From NCBI RefSeq assembly GCF_900187365.1, contig NZ_FYDG01000002.1, positions 186,001 to 250,000 of the forward strand: 64,000 nucleotides of DNA, in the 5' to 3' direction. Positions 44,992-53,158 of the stretch are shown piece after piece; position 1 is the first letter of the stretch, and every line of letters begins with the position of its first letter. Position numbers and translations under genes: made by a program. The notes under the pieces were generated by a model. It was given only the letters and a program-made list of their open reading frames with translations. It was not told the origin of the DNA and ran no database searches. The stretch is from Rhodoblastus acidophilus. GTDB lineage: Bacteria > Pseudomonadota > Alphaproteobacteria > Rhizobiales > Beijerinckiaceae.

Positions 44992-47814
44992 ATGAGAAAG
45001 CGGTCGATCCTCAAGAAGCGGATTCTGGAAAAGTCGCCGGGCGACTGGCGACGGATCGAGAAAGTGCGGTTCATGCCTGGTTGCGCCGCCGGTCTTTTCG
45101 CCGAGGCCGAATCCTGGCGTCGTTTGGACGCATCCATCCTCGCGCCCATGGCGGCTGCGGGGAACGCGCCGATCCGGGTCTGGTCCGCCGCGTGCGGCGG
45201 CGGCGCGGACGCCTGCGGCCTCGCCATCCTGCTGCAGGAAAACATCGCGCGCGCCAACAGCCGCGCTTCGTTCCAGATTTTCGCCACCGATGTCTCGCCG
45301 GCGCTGGAGCGCGCCCGCCGCGCCCAGTTTTCCGAAGCGGACATGGCCGGCGTCTCGCCCGAGCGCAGACGCAAATGGTTCGACGCGGTGAACGGCGGCT
45401 GGCGGCTCAAGCACGAATTGCGCAGCCATTGCGTGTTCGCCCAGCAGGATCTGCTCGCCGATTGGGGCTTTCGCCAAATGGATTTGGCGGTGTGCCGCGA
45501 TCTCGCGACCTTGACGCGGGAGAACCAATCGCGCGCCCTGCATCGCTTGCACGAAGCTTTGCGCCCGGGCGGCGTGCTGTTCCTCGGCCGGCCGGCCCGG
45601 GGCGTCGGCGCGTCGCGCGCGGCCGGATTTGAGACGCTGGACGCCGAGGCGGGCCTGTTTCGCAAGAGCGCCGAGACGGCTCCCTTCCGCAGCCTTCCGG
45701 CGGGGCCGTCCGACGGGACGAACCAAATCGCGCGGCTCAGGCTGTCCCTCGAGGATCTTCAGGCGACGCAGGAGGAGCTTTTCGCGCTCAACCGCGAGCT
45801 TCACGACGTCAACACCCGTCTCAGCGCCGTTAACGCCAGCCGCGCGGCCAAAATCCGCCAGCTGGAAGCCCAGCGCGCCATGCTGGCGGGCGGCGCGCTG
45901 ATCGCGCTGTTCCTCGACCAGGATTTGCGGCTGCAATGGTTCACGCCGGCGGCGATGGAGCTGTTCCCGATCAGCGAGCGCGATCTTAACCGCCGGCTGA
46001 CCGATTTCGTCCCCCGCATCCACGATCCCGATCTCGTCCCGGCTGTTCGCGAGGCGCTCTCGACGGGCCGCACGCACGAGGCGGAAGCGCGAACCGTCGA
46101 CGGGCGCTGGTTCGCGCGCCGAATTCGCAGCTATGACCCGGGCGAGGCCGGAGCGGGCGTGGCGCTGACGTTCGTCGAGATCACCGAGCGCAAGCAGGCG
46201 GAGGATGCTTTGCGCGAAAACGCCGAGCGGCTGCGGCTGGCGTTGGCGGTCGGCGAACTCGCGACCTGGGACTGGAATCTCCGCACCGGCGCCGTGGTCT
46301 GGTCGGACGGGCATTTCAAGATGCAGGGCTATGCGCTGGGCGAGATCGCGCCCAGCTACGAGGCGTGGATCGCCCGGGTGCATCCGGAGGACCGCGCCGG
46401 CGCCGAAGCGGCCTTGCAGGCGGCGCGCGACGCGCGCACGGTCTACAACCATGATTTTCGCGCCGTTCATCCCGACGGTTCGATCCATTGGCTGTCGGCG
46501 CAGGGCAGCTATTTTTATGATGACGACGGTCCCTGGCGCATGATCGGCGTGATGCGCGACGTCACCGCGCAGAAGTGCGGGCAGGACGCCTTGCTGCGGC
46601 TCAACGCCGAGCTGGAGCAGCGGGTGAGGGAGGAGGTCGGCATCCGCGAGCAGACGATGACGCGGCTGGCGCAGGCGGAAAAGCTCGCGGCGCTGGGCGA
46701 ACTGGCGGGCGGCGTCGCGCATGACTTCAACAATATTCTGCAAGGCGTCGCGGCCAGCGCCGACGTCATGACCCGGAGCGCCGAAAACGCCCGGCTGGTC
46801 CGGCGCGCGACGGACTTGCAAATCAAGGCGACGCAGCGCGGCGCGGCCGTGGTGCGCCGCCTGCTCGCCTTCGCCCGGCGCGCCGACCTTCATGCGCAAA
46901 GAATCGACGTCGCCGCCCTGCTGGCGGACTCCCGCGACTTGCTCGGCGCGGCCTCCGGCGCCGGCGTCGCGCTCGCGCTCGACGTGGCGGACGGCCTGCC
47001 GCCGGTGTCGGCCGACCGCAGCCAGCTTGAAACCGTGCTGGTCAATCTCGCCAACAACGCCTTCGACGCGATGCCGGGCGGCGGCGGCCTGACCCTGCGG
47101 GCGCGACGCGAAACGCGCCAGGGAGAGGACGGACTCGTCGCCGGCGAATATGTGCGGCTCGACGTCGCGGATTCCGGGTCGGGGATGGACGCGGCCACGC
47201 TGGCGCGCGCCTGCGAGCCGTTCTTCACCACCAAGCCGTTCGGAAAAGGCACGGGGTTCGGCCTGTCGATGGCGCGCGGCTTCGCCGAGCAATCCGGCGG
47301 CGCCCTGACGCTCGCCAGCGCGCCGGGCGCGGGAACCACGGTGACGTTGTGGCTTCCCGTCGCCCCGGCGGAGGAGGACGCCCGGCCGCCGCGCCGGCCC
47401 CCCGCGTCCGCCCCCGTTGTGGCCGCCCGCGTGCTGCTGGTCGACGACGACGCCACCATCGCGGAATTTCTGACGGACTATCTGAGAGGGCGCGGGCTTG
47501 ACGTCATCATGTCCACGACGGGCGCCGGCGCCCTGGCGAAGATAAGATCGGACGAGACCTTCGACCTGCTCGTGTCCGACTTGTCGATGCCCGAGGTGAA
47601 CGGCCTCGACCTCGCGCGCGCCGCCCATGACCGCAGTCCCGACTTTCCCGTCATCATCCTGACGGGCTATGCGGGCGACGCCGATCCGCTCAAGACGGAG
47701 TTGAGGGCGGGCGGCGCGATCCAACTCTTGCGCAAGCCCATCGCCGGCGAAGACCTGCTGGCGGCGATCGTCCCGATGGTTCGCAACGAGCGCGCCACGG
47801 AGTCAAGCTCATGA
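44992..47814 (+). CDS. Hybrid histidine kinase with degenerate CheR domain
   Basis: A 940-residue protein. An N-terminal CheR-like methyltransferase domain (about 20-235) lacks the CheR all-helical lobe and has altered motifs: SAACGGGADACGLAIL in place of the STGEEPYS type, and VCRDLATL in place of SCRNLLIY. Methylation is therefore doubtful. PAS_10 (about 290-400) and PAS_3 (about 405-530) follow, then HisKA with LGELAGGVAHDFNNIL, a HATPase with NLANNAFDAMPGGG and FGLSMARGFAEQSGG, and a C-terminal receiver with phospho-Asp in LVSDLSMPEVNG and LRKPI. It is co-oriented with the CheB gene upstream. Confidence 0.92.
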   Translation: MRKRSILKKRILEKSPGDWRRIEKVRFMPGCAAGLFAEAESWRRLDASILAPMAAAGNAPIRVWSAACGGGADACGLAILLQENIARANSRASFQIFATDVSPALERARRAQFSEADMAGVSPERRRKWFDAVNGGWRLKHELRSHCVFAQQDLLADWGFRQMDLAVCRDLATLTRENQSRALHRLHEALRPGGVLFLGRPARGVGASRAAGFETLDAEAGLFRKSAETAPFRSLPAGPSDGTNQIARLRLSLEDLQATQEELFALNRELHDVNTRLSAVNASRAAKIRQLEAQRAMLAGGALIALFLDQDLRLQWFTPAAMELFPISERDLNRRLTDFVPRIHDPDLVPAVREALSTGRTHEAEARTVDGRWFARRIRSYDPGEAGAGVALTFVEITERKQAEDALRENAERLRLALAVGELATWDWNLRTGAVVWSDGHFKMQGYALGEIAPSYEAWIARVHPEDRAGAEAALQAARDARTVYNHDFRAVHPDGSIHWLSAQGSYFYDDDGPWRMIGVMRDVTAQKCGQDALLRLNAELEQRVREEVGIREQTMTRLAQAEKLAALGELAGGVAHDFNNILQGVAASADVMTRSAENARLVRRATDLQIKATQRGAAVVRRLLAFARRADLHAQRIDVAALLADSRDLLGAASGAGVALALDVADGLPPVSADRSQLETVLVNLANNAFDAMPGGGGLTLRARRETRQGEDGLVAGEYVRLDVADSGSGMDAATLARACEPFFTTKPFGKGTGFGLSMARGFAEQSGGALTLASAPGAGTTVTLWLPVAPAEEDARPPRRPPASAPVVAARVLLVDDDATIAEFLTDYLRGRGLDVIMSTTGAGALAKIRSDETFDLLVSDLSMPEVNGLDLARAAHDRSPDFPVIILTGYAGDADPLKTELRAGGAIQLLRKPIAGEDLLAAIVPMVRNERATESSS

Positions 47815-47855
47815 CGGATCCGACGGGCGCGGCGCGGCAATGCCGCCGCGGTTGA

Positions 47856-48239
47856 TCAGCGCAAGATGTCGTCGAGGTTGGCGTCGCTCAGATCAACGTT
47901 CAGAAACAGCTTGTAAAATCTTTTCGTCTCGGCGCGGAGGTCCAAGGGGAACAGCTCGGGATAAAGCAGATTGGCCAGCCATTGCACGCCAATCGCCCGC
48001 ATGAAGCTGGGCGGGCGATCGCCCCAGTTGAACGGCAGACGCGGCGCGAAAGCGATGGCGTGCGCGGAGATCGCGGGAACATTGCGCCACACGGGCTGCT
48101 CCAACGCCGAGGCGACGAATTGACGGTCCTGCGCCAGGATGAAGTCCGGCTTGTACGCGATCACTTGTTCAAGGCTGCCCGCCTCGCCGCCGCCGTGGTT
48201 GGACTGCTGGCAATGGTGGACGTTTTCGCCGCCCGCCAA
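47856..48239 (-). pseudogene. Remnant of an iron/cobalamin-type ABC substrate-binding protein
   Basis: The frame holds only the C-terminal half of a TroA/FecB-like periplasmic binding protein. It contains LEQVIAYKPDFILAQDRQF, VWRNVPAISAHAIAFAPRLP, NWGDRPPSFMRAIGVQWLAN and LYPELFPLDLRAETKRFY. There is no ATG; a TGA lies just upstream in frame, and no signal peptide or N-terminal lobe is found in any phase of the preceding 200 bp. No permease or ATPase gene is near. It is convergent with the hybrid kinase. Confidence 0.75.
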
Positions 48240-48752
48240 GCGCGCCTGGCGACGCCCCGGTCATCGGTGTTGGGCGTTGAGCGATCGCGGCGCCTGGGAT
48301 TTCAAGCGCAACGTGGCATGAGCACATAACGCCTTGTCGATAAACGGACGCGGCGGAAAACGAAAAGGTCGCGAAAGAGCGGACGCGAGGGCGGATCGAC
48401 GGGGCCGCCGCCATGGCTATCGGCCGCATCCTGGCGACCGACGAAGGGCCTTGCGTTTATAAGACGGACGAAAGGCCAGACGGCTTTCTGTGGGGGTGAA
48501 ATCTCAAACTTGGCGGCAACCCGGCGATTGCATTCAACTGTAGAGGTAAAATTCGCTCTTTGTAGAGACAGGAAGCCCTAAACCATCTGATTCGACAAGA
48601 GAATAACGCCCGTTAACCAGTACATAAGGAAAGATTTCAAAAGATGCCGTTTTCCATTTAAGGTTGTATTAATGACGATTGTTCAGCAATCGTTAACTTA
48701 GCGAACGTTCGAGAGCGCTGGAGCGACCTCGATAAAGCAAGGCTAGAGTCCA
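48240..48752. other. Gap between transporter remnant and XRE gene
   Basis: No gene was supported. The left part (to about 48460) is high-GC and probably derives from the lost half of the transporter gene. The right part (48500-48750) turns AT-rich with many short T/A runs and should contain the promoter of the XRE regulator, but boxes are not distinct. Confidence 0.4.
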
Positions 48753-49022
48753 ATGGAAAATCGCATCGACAAACTTGTTGGCGCACGCATCGCCTTCAGG
48801 CGAAAGCAACTCGGATTATCGCTGAGCGATGCAGCGAGTTCTATCGATATCGACCCTTTCACCTTCAAACGGTTCGAAGCCGGAACCAAGCGAATTAACG
48901 CACGACAACTGCTGACGATCTGCGAAATCTTCGAAGCACCGCCGTCATATTTCATCCTCTGCGACACGGACGCCGAGACATTCCGAGCAATTCGTATTTC
49001 CGGAGGCAAAAGCTCAGACTAA
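48753..49022 (+). CDS. XRE-family HTH regulator
   Basis: An 89-residue protein that is almost all one Cro/C1-type HTH domain: VGARIAFRRKQLGLSLSDAA, then DPFTFKRFEAGTKRINARQL and FEAPPSYFIL. Codon use is less GC-rich than average. It stands alone just outside the tRNA-Arg attachment site, so it may be a leftover of an earlier insertion or a regulator linked to the neighbouring element. Confidence 0.85.
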   Translation: MENRIDKLVGARIAFRRKQLGLSLSDAASSIDIDPFTFKRFEAGTKRINARQLLTICEIFEAPPSYFILCDTDAETFRAIRISGGKSSD

Positions 49023-49195
49023 CCCCCACCGCGCACGCCGGACGGTGCGAACCCGCAGCGTCCGGGCGAATCAAAGGAGGCTAGGGATTAGGTTTTGGCG
49101 ATATGGCGGAGCTTGAGCATTGCGCCTGACGGTGACCATTTGGCGACCCGCGCTTAGGCCAAGCGTTCTTAAATCTGCAAAGATATTGATTTTAT

Positions 49196-49240
49196 TGGCG
49201 CACCCGACAGGATTCGAACCTGTGGCCTCTGCCTTCGGAG
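49196..49240 (-). repeat. Attachment site: 3' part of tRNA-Arg (CCG)
   Basis: Read on the minus strand, this segment gives the anticodon loop region (CTCCGAAGG), variable loop, T-arm (CAGG-TTCGAAT-CCTG) and the acceptor end with CCA, but no D-arm or 5' acceptor strand follows at the right. It is therefore a tRNA fragment, the usual trace of integration into the 3' half of a tRNA gene. An intact tRNA-Arg is expected at the other end of the element. Confidence 0.8.
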
Positions 49241-49413
49241 GATTTTGGTTAGCTGTTTTCTAGGGTTTTCTACTCTTTTCTAGGCCTTTCCAAAGCACTG
49301 AAAAACATGGGTGTTCATACTTCGTTTCCATCACCGGAATATTCCAGCCTATTCCCCCGTTTCCGAAAATGTGTTGACTATTTGTTGACTCGTTTTCGGA
49401 AGGCAGTGGCCGC

Positions 49414-50706
49414 ATGGCAAAACTCATGTCGAAGCTCACCAAGCGAATTGTTGACGACGCGGAGGTGCGGCCGAAGGAATATTTCATTTGGTGCGGGGAA
49501 TTGAAGGGCTTTTGCGTCCGCATTCTGCCGACGGGAAAAAAGACGTATTACGTCGATTATCGGAACAAGGACCGCAAACAGAAACGCATCACAATCGGCC
49601 AGCACGGCAAGATAACAACCGAAGAGGCGCGCAAGCTGGCGCTCCAAAACCTGGGCGGCGTCACCAAAGGCGAAGACCCGGCAACTGAGCGCGCGACGCA
49701 GCGAACCTCACTCACGGTCAAAGACCTTTGCGCGCAATATCTCGACGCGACCGAAAAGGGCTTCATCATGGGCAAGAAGGGCCAGCCCAAGAAGGCTTCG
49801 ACCCTCGCCATAGATCGCGGCCGGATTGATCGACACATAATCCCGCTGCTCGGCAAGAAGCTGGTGAAAGACCTCGCACCTGCTGACGTGGCGAAATTCA
49901 TCCGCGACGTGACCGGCGGCAAGACGGCGACGGTTGAGAAGACCGACAAACTGCGCGGCAAAGCCGTTGTAGAAGGCGGCAAGGGAACGGCGGCGCGAAC
50001 CGCTGGCCTGCTGGGCGGAATACTCTCGTTCGCCGTCTCTGAGGGCGTCATTCCCTTCAATCCAGCGCACGGCGTGAAGAGGCCAGCGGACAACAAGCGG
50101 ACTCGCCGGTTGACGCCTGACGAGTACCGGGCCTTTGGGCAAGCTATCCAACAGGCCGAAGAGGCTTGCGAGACATGGCAGGGAACGGCGGGCGCTCGCC
50201 TATTGGCCCTGACCGGCTGCCGGTTGCAGGAGGTTGTTCAACTTAACTGGAAAGAGGTTGACGAGGCCGGCGGCTGTTTCCGCCTGGAGGATTCGAAGGA
50301 AGGCGCCAGCACGCGGCCAGTTGGTCGCGCAGCCTTCGACGTGCTGAACAGCCTGACGCGCGAGGCTGAAGCAAAATTCGTCCTGCCGGCGGCGCGGCGC
50401 GATGATGGCGCATTCGGCGGCCTCGACGGCGCCATTGAACGGCTGGCGAAGCGGGCGGGCCTGGAGGGCGTCACCGCTCACACGCTGCGCCATTCCTTTG
50501 GCTCTGTCGCTGGCGATCTTGGCTATTCAGAACCGACCATCGCGGCCATGCTCGGCCACGCCGCCGGAACCGTGACAGGTCGCTATGTCCACCATCTCGA
50601 CGCCGTGCTGATCGCCGCCGCCGACAAGGTTTCGCGCGCCATTGACAGCTACATGACCGGGAAGGCTGAGGGGAAGGTGGTGAAGCTGCCGCGTGCGAGG
50701 GGATAA
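49414..50706 (+). CDS. int: Tyrosine-type integrase
   Basis: A 430-residue phage integrase with an N-terminal arm-binding DUF4102-like domain (1-95, EYFIWCGELKGFCVRILPTG), a core-binding domain (100-225) and a catalytic domain (230-420). Catalytic residues are visible: the first Arg in LTGCRLQEVVQL, HTLRHSFGSVA, and the final LGHAAGTVTGRYVHH with the Tyr nucleophile. It lies next to the tRNA-Arg fragment, as expected for the left end of the element. ATG 49426 is an alternative start. Confidence 0.95.
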   Translation: MAKLMSKLTKRIVDDAEVRPKEYFIWCGELKGFCVRILPTGKKTYYVDYRNKDRKQKRITIGQHGKITTEEARKLALQNLGGVTKGEDPATERATQRTSLTVKDLCAQYLDATEKGFIMGKKGQPKKASTLAIDRGRIDRHIIPLLGKKLVKDLAPADVAKFIRDVTGGKTATVEKTDKLRGKAVVEGGKGTAARTAGLLGGILSFAVSEGVIPFNPAHGVKRPADNKRTRRLTPDEYRAFGQAIQQAEEACETWQGTAGARLLALTGCRLQEVVQLNWKEVDEAGGCFRLEDSKEGASTRPVGRAAFDVLNSLTREAEAKFVLPAARRDDGAFGGLDGAIERLAKRAGLEGVTAHTLRHSFGSVAGDLGYSEPTIAAMLGHAAGTVTGRYVHHLDAVLIAAADKVSRAIDSYMTGKAEGKVVKLPRARG

Positions 50707-50993
50707 TGGGCTTGCGGCAAAGGGTGCGCAATCTGCGCCACCCAAGCTCCTGCGTGCGGAGGGGGGTGACCACGGTAAAAAAATCGGACACTCACCCCTG
50801 CTGCAGTTGCTGCAGTTGCTGCACTTCGCCCTGGTTTTCACCGAATTCGGCGAAAACTCCGGCGCTGCGACCCGACGATGACGACCTAAGCCAAACTTAG
50901 GCCGCCGATTATGGTGGCGTCATCCGTTGAGACATTGCAACACTTCGCGGGCCGCCTCCCAAATCGGGGAGCAAAAAAAATCGCAAATGCGCC

Positions 50994-51030
50994 AGAACGC
51001 GAACTGACAAAACTGACAAAACCTCCCGCC
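50994..51030 (-). repeat. Iteron-like repeat, inverted copy
   Basis: Thirty-six bases from 50994 match, in reverse complement and without mismatch, the segment 58078-58113. Both contain two GTCAGTT units in the form GTCAGTTTTGTCAGTT. Such an exact match 7 kb apart, in non-coding and coding settings, suggests a protein-binding or origin-type role, or a recent duplication. Confidence 0.7.
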
Positions 51031-51062
51031 ACGGCGCGCTGAAATTTTCAGAAACGCTCGGA

Positions 51063-51095
51063 CCCAATACCCCCAAAACCCCCAAAACCTCCCCC
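51063..51095 (-). other. Possible G-quadruplex motif
   Basis: On the minus strand four G-runs, with the repeating unit GGGGGTTTT, occur within 33 bases and are separated by short T-rich loops. This fits the G3+N1-7 rule for four-stranded DNA. It lies in the non-coding stretch between int and the ParB-like fragments. Confidence 0.4.
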
Positions 51096-51259
51096 GCCAT
51101 GAAACCGTGAGCGCCGAGATGCGCGCGCTCGGCGTCCGCTTCGCCGTGGTGCCGGATAAGGCCTCGGCCTGATCGCGGGATAGCCGAGCTTGCGGAGATA
51201 GATGAAAACCTTGTGCGGGCGAACCTCACGCCCGCACAGGAGGCGCTGGCGATCTCGCG

Positions 51260-51522
51260 TCGGAGAGATCTACGAACTGCTGCACCCGGAGACGAAGGCG
51301 GGAACTGCTGGGGCGAATGCGCGATGGAATGATGCGAGCGACAATTTGTCGTTTGCATCCGCTACGTCCGAAGCTACCGGCAAGGACAAGCGCACGGTCG
51401 AGCGCGCCGCCGCGCGCGGCGAGGCCCTTGGCGACGATCTAAAGGCCGTAGAAGGCACGTCACTAGACAAGGGCGTGGAACTGGACGCGCTAGCAAAAAA
51501 AGCCCGCCCCACCGTTGGATGA
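51260..51522 (+). pseudogene. ParB-like nuclease-domain fragment, copy 1
   Basis: The frame reads EIYELLHPETKAGTAGANAR, then TGKDKRTVERAAARGEALGD and GTSLDKGVELDALAKK. This is the tail part of phage or plasmid ParB-like proteins (HPETKxGG, RGEALGDDL, GTSLDKGVELDAL). The N-terminal Srx-like half is missing and no start fits. Copy 2 lies 640 bp to the right. Non-functional. Confidence 0.6.
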
Positions 51523-51784
51523 TGATGGCGCGGGCCAGCGAGTACGATAACGCCTGACGCCATCGCTATCCTTCAGCTAAGAGCGCTGAGGCAGGAGCGC
51601 AAGCGCTATTCAGAAACGAGCTTAACTAAACGTAAAAGCTTGGAGCGCCTCGCCAGTCAGATTTCGCGAACGACCGCGACCGGCGATAAGGGTGACGCGA
51701 AAAACGCAGGTTAGGGGCAAGTTTCAGGTTGTATGCCGATCTGGTCGAGGGTTTCCCCCCGATCCTCCTCGACGCGTAACAGCG
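51523..51784. other. Gap between the ParB-like fragments
   Basis: No gene was recognised; all phases are broken by stops. It ends in the strong terminator at 51785-51817. Confidence 0.4.
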
Positions 51785-51817
51785 AACGCCCGTCAGTCCA
51801 TCCCTGGCGGGCGTTTT
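51785..51817 (+). terminator. Intrinsic terminator
   Basis: AACGCCCGTCAG (51785-51796) pairs with CTGGCGGGCGTT (51804-51815) over a 7-nt loop, and the last T's run on as TTTT. It is the best-formed terminator in the element and probably ends the int-side transcript. It lies between the two ParB-like fragments. Confidence 0.75.
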
Positions 51818-51899
51818 CCGTCTCGGATTCGCATAATGATTGTTGTGTTCAGTCGGTGCGGACGAACCTGACGCCATCGCAGGATGCGCAATCTGCGCA

Positions 51900-52145
51900 A
51901 CCTCCTGGCGGAAAGAGATCTACGAACTGCTGCACCCGGAGACGAAGCACGGGGGCGACCGCAAGAGTGATCAAGTGGAAAAAAATTCCACTTGTTCTTT
52001 CGCTGACGCGACTGCTGGTGCGACTGGGAAAACAGCGCGATCAGTCCGCATGGTCGCCGCGCGTGGCGAAGCTCTTGGCGATGATCTAACATTGTTACCG
52101 CCTAGGCCAGCCGTCAACGTCCGGTTTCCCCGTGAGAAACGCTGA
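51900..52145 (+). pseudogene. ParB-like nuclease-domain fragment, copy 2
   Basis: The frame reads RKEIYELLHPETKHGGDRKS and TGKTARSVRMVAARGEALGD, then loses similarity and stops at 52145. It repeats copy 1: about 30 bases around GAGATCTACGAACTGCTGCA are identical in both. HGGDRKS, lost from copy 1, is kept here. It overlaps the 3' end of the leftward small gene at 52095, which supports decay. Confidence 0.6.
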
Positions 52146-52340
52146 ATGTATCGCACTTATCACACGACCAAAGGACATTCCTGGAGATAACGCCTTCAAT
52201 TGTTCTGCTGCTGCTTTTTGTTCTTTTGTCTCGGCAAGCTTATCTATTTCTATTGCGACACAGCGAACCGTGTCCCAATCAACTTCATTGGAAGCCTGCG
52301 CCTTCCATAACTCGTCAATTAGAGAATCAATGTAAGTCAT
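52095..52340 (-). CDS. Small phage-element protein, unknown function
   Basis: An 81-residue acidic helical protein (from ATG 52340, MTYIDSLIDELWKAQASNEV). An in-frame ATG at 52355 that overlaps the preceding gene is the alternative start. No family is recognised. It is the last of three leftward genes beginning with the ribbon-helix-helix regulator at 53075. Confidence 0.5.
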   Translation of the reverse strand: MTYIDSLIDELWKAQASNEVDWDTVRCVAIEIDKLAETKEQKAAAEQLKALSPGMSFGRVISAIHSAFLTGKPDVDGWPRR

Positions 52341-52351
52341 TTCTGAACCCG

Positions 52352-52582
52352 TCAATTGCGCCAGTTCTGTCCAAGCTCATCATCAAACCAGCGTTCTGCG
52401 TCTGCGTCAGGACCGCATAGTGATTTGAACCGCAAATAATGACCATACCCTTTTGAATTAAGCCATTCCTTGAAAGCAAGAAAACTTGGCATCTCACCTG
52501 AAGAAACGGAAAACCCCGTTTCCTGCGCCCAATCATGGCAAAGTCTACGAATCGCAGGTTCAGCTTCTTTTTTCGTCATCAT
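52352..52582 (-). CDS. Small phage-element protein, unknown function
   Basis: A 76-residue protein (MMTKKEAEPAIRRLCHDWAQ) with conserved-looking LCHDWAQETGF and FKEWLNSKGYGHYLRF segments. The family is not recognised. It overlaps or abuts the next small gene and follows the regulator gene by about 80 bp, forming a short leftward operon. Confidence 0.55.
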   Translation of the reverse strand: MMTKKEAEPAIRRLCHDWAQETGFSVSSGEMPSFLAFKEWLNSKGYGHYLRFKSLCGPDADAERWFDDELGQNWRN

Positions 52583-52664
52583 TCACCCTTAGCCTAACTC
52601 CTGTGCCGCCGCCGTTCGGTTCGATGAACTCGACGCCTGCGGCTTCGATGGCGTTGCCGATCCA

Positions 52665-53075
52665 TCAAACGCGCTCTGATGTCGCTTTTTTTGGCTTCGC
52701 CTTGCCAGATTTTTCCTGCAATTGCGCGACACGCCTCACCAATTGCCTGACAGTCATAGTCAACGCGGTTTCGATTTCACCGTCTGAAAGATTCGCCATC
52801 GCTTTGGCAATTCGAGCCGCAATATCCAAATCAATCCCATCTTTGAAATCGTCTGTCAGCGTCGCTGCGACAAATTCTCGAAATTTGGCGAGCAATAATT
52901 GCCGGTCGGATGATTCGGTTGGAGAAAGCGTTAAGCTGGCCTCGACACCGAAATTAACCAAACGACGAACAGCCTCGGCACGAGGGGGTAAATCAGGCTG
53001 AAGCCGCCGCCATCCATCGATGATCGACAGAAATTCGTCCGACACGCGCATTTGGAATTGTTTGTCGTTAGGCAT
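52665..53075 (-). CDS. Ribbon-helix-helix-like regulator
   Basis: A 136-residue protein with an N-terminal KQFQMRVSDEFLSIIDGWRR and PPRAEAVRRLVNFGVEA pattern, as in Arc/MetJ-type DNA-binding proteins. A helical C-terminal half (about 60-120) and a basic tail KSGKAKPKKATS follow. ATG 53075 (MPNDKQFQ) is preferred to an upstream ATG inside the operator. It is divergent from the gene at 53159, and a palindrome lies between the two starts, so it is the likely repressor of one or both directions. Confidence 0.7.
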   Translation of the reverse strand: MPNDKQFQMRVSDEFLSIIDGWRRLQPDLPPRAEAVRRLVNFGVEASLTLSPTESSDRQLLLAKFREFVAATLTDDFKDGIDLDIAARIAKAMANLSDGEIETALTMTVRQLVRRVAQLQEKSGKAKPKKATSERV

Positions 53076-53085
53076 CACGGCACCA

Positions 53086-53118
53086 GCATGTATTGACATG
53101 CATATTCCATGCATGTAT
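53086..53118. promoter_or_regulatory. Palindromic operator between divergent genes
   Basis: ACATGCAT (53096-53103) and ATGCATGT (53109-53116) form a perfect 8-bp inverted repeat with a 5-nt spacer. In addition GCATGTAT occurs directly at 53086-53093 and 53111-53118. The 83-bp gap separates the leftward RHH regulator and the rightward gene at 53159, so this is a likely binding site of that regulator. Confidence 0.6.
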
Positions 53119-53158
53119 GTACATAACGTACCACGGAACGCTCATAGGAGCAACAGCA

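Larger units (their letters stand above)
50707..51201. other. Non-coding stretch with repeats after int
   Basis: No gene was accepted. The stretch contains a short CTGCAGTTG tandem (about 50800-50820), an iteron-like repeat (50994-51030, in inverted orientation to one at 58078-58113) and a run of C-tracts with G-quadruplex potential on the minus strand (51063-51095). Frames here look like drifted copies of the sequence inside the gene at 57907, so it is probably partly a decayed duplicate. Confidence 0.5.

Noticed and set aside
44983-47724. A 913-codon leftward frame opposite the hybrid kinase
   Set aside because: Antisense shadow of HisKA/HATPase/receiver coding with no motifs of its own.
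48413-48499. A 28-codon frame beginning MAIGRILATDEG
   Set aside because: Too short, no ribosome site, no context.
50804-50824. Short CTGCAGTTG tandem after int, considered as CRISPR or VNTR
   Set aside because: Only about two and a half 9-bp units, with no spacers; not an array.
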